NCBI GenBank assembly: GCA_026014875.1
Contig: JAOZHO010000037.1
Location: forward strand, 62,001-126,000
DNA from: Candidatus Bathyarchaeota archaeon
GTDB taxonomy: Archaea; Thermoproteota; Bathyarchaeia; TCS64
Length of the DNA: 64,000 bases
Reading direction: 5' to 3'
Shown here: piece by piece, positions 59,214-64,000 of the stretch
How the letters are laid out: each line of letters opens with the position of its first letter
How positions within the stretch are numbered: the stretch's first letter is position 1
Notes under the pieces: generated by a model
What the model was told of the DNA's origin: nothing
The model's database searches: none
Seen by the model: the letters and a program-made list of their open reading frames with translations, nothing else
Position numbers and translations under genes: made by a program

Positions 59214-59957
59214 TCATCTAATCCTTTCAAGGCCCGATATCCGGGTCTTTATGTAGACATTCTTGATCCCTGCCTCGGACGCGACCCCGGCCAGTTCTAT
59301 CAGCTTTTCCTTGGTTGGAGGCGTCTTGGATTTCAAGTCCGGGCAGAGGACTTCGCCCATGTTGTCGAACTGCTGGAGGACATACAGATCGCACAAGTCT
59401 CTAATGTCTTCTGCGATAGCCTTTATGAGCCCGGGTTCGTCTGAGAGCCCCGGGGCTACGGTGGTCCTCGCTTCCAGCTCCACCCCCTGTTCCCTGCAGA
59501 TCTCCATAGTCCGTTTAACCATAGCAGGGATATTCCCGGCCTCCCCTCCCAGGAACGGCGCATAGAATTCAGGGGTTAAAGGGGCTTTAACGTCAAGGGC
59601 GACCCTGTCGATTAAGCCCTCATTCAGCAGTTCCTCGACCACATCGGGACGGCTTCCGTTTGTGTTGAGCATAACCTTGAGCCCCTTTTCTCTGGCGAGG
59701 CGACAGGCCATCCTTATTCCCTCGGGCTGGAGCAAGGGCTCCCCCCCTGAGACGACGATTGAGTCAAGGAGATTCTTTTCCGTCTCCAGGCGCTTTCTCA
59801 GGTATTCGGGACCCACCGTTTCTCCGGAGTCTAGGGGGATCAGGCCCGCGTTCTGGCAGTAGGGGCAACGGAAGTTGCACCCGGCGAAGAAGACCACGAG
59901 GGAGACGTTTCCGTACCAGTCGATAGTCGACATGTCGACGACTCCGCCCAGCCTCAT
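59214..59957 (-). CDS. Radical SAM activase, anaerobic NrdG-like type
   Basis: A 247-residue protein with GCNFRCPYCQNAGLIPLDSG (C27, C31, C34) and SGGEPLLQPEGI, the classical glycyl-radical-activase layout (TIGR02495 branch). It would activate the anaerobic ribonucleotide reductase or another glycyl-radical enzyme; no partner gene is in the window. It is first of three genes with UPF0200 and COG1325 following. Confidence 0.9.
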   Translation of the reverse strand: MRLGGVVDMSTIDWYGNVSLVVFFAGCNFRCPYCQNAGLIPLDSGETVGPEYLRKRLETEKNLLDSIVVSGGEPLLQPEGIRMACRLAREKGLKVMLNTNGSRPDVVEELLNEGLIDRVALDVKAPLTPEFYAPFLGGEAGNIPAMVKRTMEICREQGVELEARTTVAPGLSDEPGLIKAIAEDIRDLCDLYVLQQFDNMGEVLCPDLKSKTPPTKEKLIELAGVASEAGIKNVYIKTRISGLERIR

Positions 59958-60201
59958 CGCCCCGCCCCCGTTTCCATAGCGTATCCAATCAAAGACAGGG
60001 GGCTCTGATTTAAATCGCTTGATTTATCAGTCACGCAGGATGTTTTGGAGTTCTCTCGCCATCGTTCCACTTGACGGGGTTTGACCACGCTTTCCCGCTC
60101 AGCTCATCCGTGAACTCTACGCGAACCTAGTTTTCTGACTCCTGAGCTTGTAGGGCGCACTGGAAAATTGGATAAGAAAAAGTTGGAAGTTAAAAATGGT
60201 G
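59958..60201. other. Gap between ftsZ and the radical SAM activase gene
   Basis: No gene is seen in these 244 bases. The sequence is of mixed composition. It holds the leftward promoter of the activase gene and, at its right end, a short A/T tract after ftsZ. Confidence 0.35.
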
Positions 60202-61326
60202 TCAGGCCTTGGCCTTCTTGGGAGGAGAGCGGGAGACCTTGAGGGTCTTCTTGACCCCTTTCCCCGACTTCTTCGCAACTATCTTGGGCGTCTCCTGCTT
60301 GGGCTTAGGCTTCGCCTTAGGCTTCTCCTTCAGGAAAGGGCTCTCGACGCCGGCGAGGACGACGGTGGCCCGAACCATGTCCTTCAGGTCCCGATCCACC
60401 ATGGCGCCCCAGATGACTCTGGCGCTCGGCGATATCGTTTCCATGACCAGCTCGCCGGCCCTGTTCACGTCCTCGAGGGTCATGTCCTCGCCCCCCTCGA
60501 TGTGGATGAGGGCGCCCTTGGTCTTCCTGATGTCCCCGATGTCCAGGAGCTGAGAGTCGAGGGCCTGCTCCACCGCGTCCTCGACCTTGGAGTCGCCCGA
60601 GCCCTCGCCGAACCCGATGGCGCAAACGCCTCCGTCCTTCATGATGGCCCTCATATCTGCAAAGTCCAGGTTCATGTGACCGGGTAACGAGATGGCCTCG
60701 GATATCCCCTTGATGAAGGAGCCGATGTGATCGTTGGCGACGCCGAATGCATCCCGGAGCGGCAGGTTGCCCGCCACCTTCCTGAGTCGGTTGTTGTCCA
60801 CGACGATGACCGAGTCACACTCCTCAGCGAGCCGTTTAAGCCCCTCTTTGGCCTTATCGATCCTGGTCCCCTCGACGTTGAATGGGATAGTCACAATCCC
60901 CAGGGTGAGGGCTCCATACTCTTTAGCGATCTTTGCGACGAGGGGCGACGCTCCTGTCCCCGTTCCACCGCCGAGAGTGGTGGTGACGAAGACTAGGGCG
61001 GAGTCGCCTATGACCCTCTCGACCTCGGTGGCGCTCTCCTCCACGGCCCTTTGGCCCTGCTCCGGGAAGCCCCCGCAGCCCAGACCGCCGGTGGTCTTGT
61101 AGCCCAGGAGGACCTTGTCGTCGGCCTTGGTCACCGTGAGGTGCTGTGCGTCGCTGTTGAGGGCTATCGTCCTCGCCGGGACGGCGTCCTTCTTGAGCCA
61201 GGTTACGATGTTGGATCCTCCGCCCCCCACGCCCAGTATGGTGATCTTGGGAACCGCCTCTCGTGCGACCTCCTCGATGCTCTTCTCCGCCACCATGGTG
61301 GAGTCGTATTGAGTCTCTAACTGCAC
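60202..61326 (-). CDS. ftsZ: Cell division GTPase FtsZ
   Basis: A 374-residue protein. GVGGGGSNIV near 33, the tubulin signature LVFVTTTLGGGTGTGASPLV near 112, and VVDNNRL near 176 are typical. The C-terminus has a basic tail of K, P and S (KPKPKQE, KKSGKGVKK) with no obvious conserved binding peptide. GTG start. An archaeal FtsZ implies division by an FtsZ ring, unlike Cdv-only lineages. Confidence 0.96.
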   Translation of the reverse strand: MQLETQYDSTMVAEKSIEEVAREAVPKITILGVGGGGSNIVTWLKKDAVPARTIALNSDAQHLTVTKADDKVLLGYKTTGGLGCGGFPEQGQRAVEESATEVERVIGDSALVFVTTTLGGGTGTGASPLVAKIAKEYGALTLGIVTIPFNVEGTRIDKAKEGLKRLAEECDSVIVVDNNRLRKVAGNLPLRDAFGVANDHIGSFIKGISEAISLPGHMNLDFADMRAIMKDGGVCAIGFGEGSGDSKVEDAVEQALDSQLLDIGDIRKTKGALIHIEGGEDMTLEDVNRAGELVMETISPSARVIWGAMVDRDLKDMVRATVVLAGVESPFLKEKPKAKPKPKQETPKIVAKKSGKGVKKTLKVSRSPPKKAKA

Positions 61327-61736
61327 TTTTTATCCCCCGTGTTTTCGATCAGTATTAAAAATCCAGTTTCTTTTAGGACTGTGTAAGTAGCGCCCCCCAC
61401 ATACAGCGTCTTCGTTCACGGCGTTCATCACGATCTCGAGGTTGATTAGCGGATTCCCCAATCAGTTCCGCCTCCACGTTTTTATGATATTATCTTTACC
61501 TGTGGTCTTTTCTATCATCATTTTGATACACAAATGACTCATAACAGATTTATTTATAAAACAAGTAGAACATTAACTTCATAGAAATAATACATATCAA
61601 TTAAGCATATTATTTATTGTTTTTAAACTTAATATTGTAAAGTATATTATTACGGTATTGAAACAACTGAATAAATGACCACCATCCCCCGTGAGACGTG
61701 GATTTTATTAACTTTTAGCGGAGAGTACCATACGGA
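61327..61736. other. AT-rich gap between divergent ftsZ and DUF4145-like genes
   Basis: No gene is seen in 410 bases. The middle (61530-61680) is very AT-rich with several TATA-like tracts. The DUF4145-like gene's ATG at 61737 is preceded by TTTTATTAACTTTTAG, whose TATA-like part lies about 28-33 bases before it, suggesting a leaderless message. Confidence 0.4.
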
Positions 61737-62333
61737 ATGAGTTCCGAGCATACTCCGCCCAGCTTCAAGGAGGCGGGATTCCACTGCCCCCACTGCGGGG
61801 TCTACGCTCATCAGAACTGGTTCGACGTGGCACTCGAGGGGGGCTCAGACGACTCCGGGGAGACCCTCAGCCTCGGCACCTGCGAGAAGTGCAGCAGGTT
61901 TTCCCTGTGGATCGACGGGGAGATAATCTATCCCCCATCGGCGGATCTGCCGTTGCCAAGGATGGAGATGCCCGAGGAGGTCAGGGAGATCTATCTCGAG
62001 GCGAGGAGGACCCTGGACGCCTCCCCTCGAGCGGCATCCGCATTGTTGAGGCTCGCCATCCGGGGGCTCATCTCCCACCTGGGGGAGACCGACGACATCG
62101 CCGAGAACCTGGAGTATCTGAAGAAACAGGGTCTCGATGAGAAAATCCAGGTCGCGCTGCAGCGGGTGAGGATGGTGGGAGAGGAAGCCGTGGAGCCCGG
62201 GATGATCGACTCGGGAGACGGGGAGGAGACGGCGAGGGCGCTCTTCGAGATCCTGAATCTGATCGTGGATGCGTTGATGGTGCAGCCTCGGAGGGTCGAC
62301 GAGATGCTGGGGAAGCTGCCCGAGAGGGAATAG
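61737..62333 (+). CDS. DUF4145-like protein with zinc ribbon
   Basis: A 198-residue protein. The N-terminus has CPHCGVYAHQNW and CEKCSRFSLWIDG, a zinc ribbon with spacing like DUF4145. The helical part has EIYLEARRTLDASPRAASAL and RLAIRGLISHLGE, matching the DUF4145 core (AxxxxpraaaallRraiE). Such domains often occur in restriction or defence proteins, but this is a free-standing version. Function unknown. Confidence 0.8.
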   Translation: MSSEHTPPSFKEAGFHCPHCGVYAHQNWFDVALEGGSDDSGETLSLGTCEKCSRFSLWIDGEIIYPPSADLPLPRMEMPEEVREIYLEARRTLDASPRAASALLRLAIRGLISHLGETDDIAENLEYLKKQGLDEKIQVALQRVRMVGEEAVEPGMIDSGDGEETARALFEILNLIVDALMVQPRRVDEMLGKLPERE

Positions 62334-62379
62334 TTCATCGTTACGGTTCTGACTGGTTTTTCGGGCCGTTGAAGGATTA

Positions 62380-63252
62380 TCACGCTAGGACGGCGAGGAT
62401 GTAGACTCCCAGGAATATGATGGTGGAGCTCATGAGGCGTACCCTGCCATATTTCTCGCGTAGGAGGAGGACTCCCGCGGCGGCGCCGAGGACGACGCTG
62501 AGCTGGCGGAGGGCGAGGATGTAGCTGACCTGGACCCGGCTCATGGCGATGAGGACGAGGACGTAGCCGAATCTCATGAGGAAACCCCCGGCGGTGGCGT
62601 TGACCCGGGAGTTCCTCCATTCCCGGACAAGGGCGTCTTTTCCTCGCCTCCAGAGGATCGCGACGGTCATCATGGGGACTATGAATGCCTCGAGCCAGAG
62701 GGAGTATGCGACGGGGTCCACGGCGGTGACGCCCATCTTGTCGGTGAGTGAGTAGACGGTGGTCCAGAGGGCGGTGAGGAGGGCGAATTGGGAGGCTCGG
62801 CCCCTCAGGGAGCGGAGGGGGAGGGTGATGTCCTTGAGGGTGAAGCTCTCGAGGTGGATTGTGTAGACGCCGATGACCATGGTGGCGATGCCCACGACGC
62901 CCCAGGCCGAGATGCTCTCGTTGAGGAATAGCACAGCCAGGATGGTGAGGAAAAGGGGGGAGCTGCGGGCGAGGGGGTAGACGACGGAGAGGTCGCCGTG
63001 CTCGTAGGCTTTGCCCAGGGAGATGAAGTAGAGGGTCTCCGCGACGGCGCTCACGAGCATGTAGGGCAGAGCGGCGAGGGGGAAGCTCCAGTCGGGGAGG
63101 ATGATGAGGTAGACGGGGAGGAGGGTGACGAGGGAGGTGGTGACCATGATCCACATGTAGGCCTCCTTGTCTTCCCCTTTCTTCGCGAGGACGTTCCATG
63201 TGGCGTGGGAGAACGCGGAGGCGACCACGAGGAGGAATGGGCCGGGTTCCAT
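62380..63252 (-). CDS. EamA/DMT-superfamily transporter
   Basis: A 290-residue protein with ten helices in two EamA repeats (FLLVVASAFSHATWNVLAKK and LTALWTTVYSLTDKMGVTAV as the two starts; VYPLARSSPLFLTILAVLFL and SYILALRQLSVVLGAAAGVL as the two later motifs). It would export or import a small metabolite. The substrate is unknown. It converges with the preceding gene. Confidence 0.93.
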   Translation of the reverse strand: MEPGPFLLVVASAFSHATWNVLAKKGEDKEAYMWIMVTTSLVTLLPVYLIILPDWSFPLAALPYMLVSAVAETLYFISLGKAYEHGDLSVVYPLARSSPLFLTILAVLFLNESISAWGVVGIATMVIGVYTIHLESFTLKDITLPLRSLRGRASQFALLTALWTTVYSLTDKMGVTAVDPVAYSLWLEAFIVPMMTVAILWRRGKDALVREWRNSRVNATAGGFLMRFGYVLVLIAMSRVQVSYILALRQLSVVLGAAAGVLLLREKYGRVRLMSSTIIFLGVYILAVLA

Positions 63253-63386
63253 TGCACCTAGGGTAGGGGGATCGCTAATATGCTTGACGTATGAGGGGGA
63301 CGTCCGTCAGACATTTTTTCCCTCTGCTCGGGGTTAGGGTAACTACTTTATCCTGTGCGGTCGTTTGGTTGCAGGGGCGCGGGGCT

Positions 63387-63947
63387 ATGGGTGTCAGGTG
63401 TTTCGTTGCGGTTGAGGTGGATGATCCGGGCGTCTTGAACGCTCTGGGGAGTTTTCAGGCCGGGCTGGTTGGGTCAGGGGGGGATCTGAAGCCTGTGGAG
63501 CGGGAGAATATCCATCTCACGTTGAAGTTCCTAGGGGACGTGGACGATGGGCTCCTGGAGGAGGTGAAGCGGATAGTAAGCAGTTTGAGCTTCGAGCCTT
63601 TCAGGATGGCCCTCGCGGAGACGGGGGCGTTCCCTAATCTGAGGAGGCCCAGGGTGATCTGGGCGGGGGTCTCCGAGGGGGTCGACGAGTTGGCGGCGAT
63701 TTTTGGTGAGTTGGAGGCCGGGTTCGTGGGGCTGGGATTCAAGCGGGAGGGGCGGCGGTTCAGCCCTCACATCACGATAGGCCGGGTGAGGTCGGGGAGG
63801 AACCGGGACTGGCTCATGGAGGAGGTCCTCAGGCACAGGGATGCGGATTTCGGGGGTTTCGAGGTCGGGAGCGTTAAGCTGAAGCGGAGCGTCCTGACGC
63901 CGAGGGGTCCGGTCTATTCGACCCTAGCGGAATCGGGTCGGAGCTAG
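63387..63947 (+). CDS. thpR: RNA 2',3'-cyclic phosphodiesterase (2'-5' RNA ligase family)
   Basis: A 186-residue protein with the two HxTx motifs HLTLKFLGDV (near 44) and HITIGRVRSG (near 128), and the opening RCFVAVEVDDPGVLNAL. It hydrolyses 2',3'-cyclic phosphates at RNA ends. The ATG at 63387 fits the conserved N-terminus; an upstream in-frame extension (to about 63291) has no conservation. Confidence 0.94.
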   Translation: MGVRCFVAVEVDDPGVLNALGSFQAGLVGSGGDLKPVERENIHLTLKFLGDVDDGLLEEVKRIVSSLSFEPFRMALAETGAFPNLRRPRVIWAGVSEGVDELAAIFGELEAGFVGLGFKREGRRFSPHITIGRVRSGRNRDWLMEEVLRHRDADFGGFEVGSVKLKRSVLTPRGPVYSTLAESGRS

Positions 63948-64000
63948 TGCGATAGCGCCATCCGGCGAGTCTATATTATTCTTAATTTGCGAACGGATCA

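Overview
The window is archaeal chromosome. It encodes a TFIIB-type transcription factor, a proteasome alpha subunit, RadA, TiaS (tRNA-Ile2 agmatidine synthase), CofE (coenzyme F420), the archaeal NAD-repair fusion enzyme, FtsZ, and several HTH_45-type winged-helix proteins and zinc-ribbon proteins. Many promoters show TATA boxes about 25 nt before a leaderless or short-leader start. GTG and TTG starts are common, and TAG is an ordinary stop codon. The GC-rich gene set, with a membrane [NiFe] hydrogenase, a corrinoid methyltransferase pair and fatty-acid CoA genes, fits an anaerobic archaeon such as a Bathyarchaeia-like lineage. That placement is inference; no rRNA gene is present to test it.

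Layout. Positions 1-10627 hold two divergent operons for a complex-I-like machine (M, L, N, K, split J leftward; A, B, C, D, H, I rightward), followed by a hydrogenase maturation protease. The large subunit keeps all four nickel-binding cysteines and a HycE-like C-terminal tail, so this is a group 4 [NiFe] hydrogenase on a full Nuo/Fpo-like membrane arm, including NuoA and three antiporter-like subunits. No NuoEFG or FpoF partner is seen. 10.9-15.9 kb holds a corrinoid protein with a non-pyrrolysine MttB-family methyltransferase, an enoyl-CoA hydratase and an acyl-CoA ligase, with relics of an acyl-CoA dehydrogenase and a thiolase. 18.4-21.9 kb holds a ThiF/MoeB-like enzyme, a MoaD-like sulfur carrier, a truncated prenyl synthase and FdhD, bracketed by an inverted pair of divergent G/T-rich elements that each carry three tandem 11-bp repeats.

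22-32.7 kb is mixed: an acidic zinc-ribbon protein, a regulator divergent from an ECF-type transporter with an operator-like palindrome, and an AT-rich island (about 25.9-30.3 kb) with two winged-helix proteins and a large glycosylation-rich surface protein. Then come FUN14, a HemK-like methyltransferase, a PqqB-like hydrolase and an ACT-domain protein. 32.7-37.7 kb is a leftward five-gene unit: PadR regulator, ABC ATPase, CARDB/COG1361 surface protein, FtsX/MacB-type permease and Yip1-like membrane protein. From 37.8 kb onward genes are mostly housekeeping: HD hydrolase, CofE, B12-radical SAM, UppP, RadA, PsmA, prolyl oligopeptidase, PLP desulfhydrase, nitroreductase, TiaS, Nnr, TFB, glutamate dehydrogenase, FtsZ and ThpR. 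Decayed genes include a frameshifted VOC/glyoxalase pseudogene at about 54.9-55.2 kb. No tRNA, rRNA, CRISPR array or IS element was recognised by eye.
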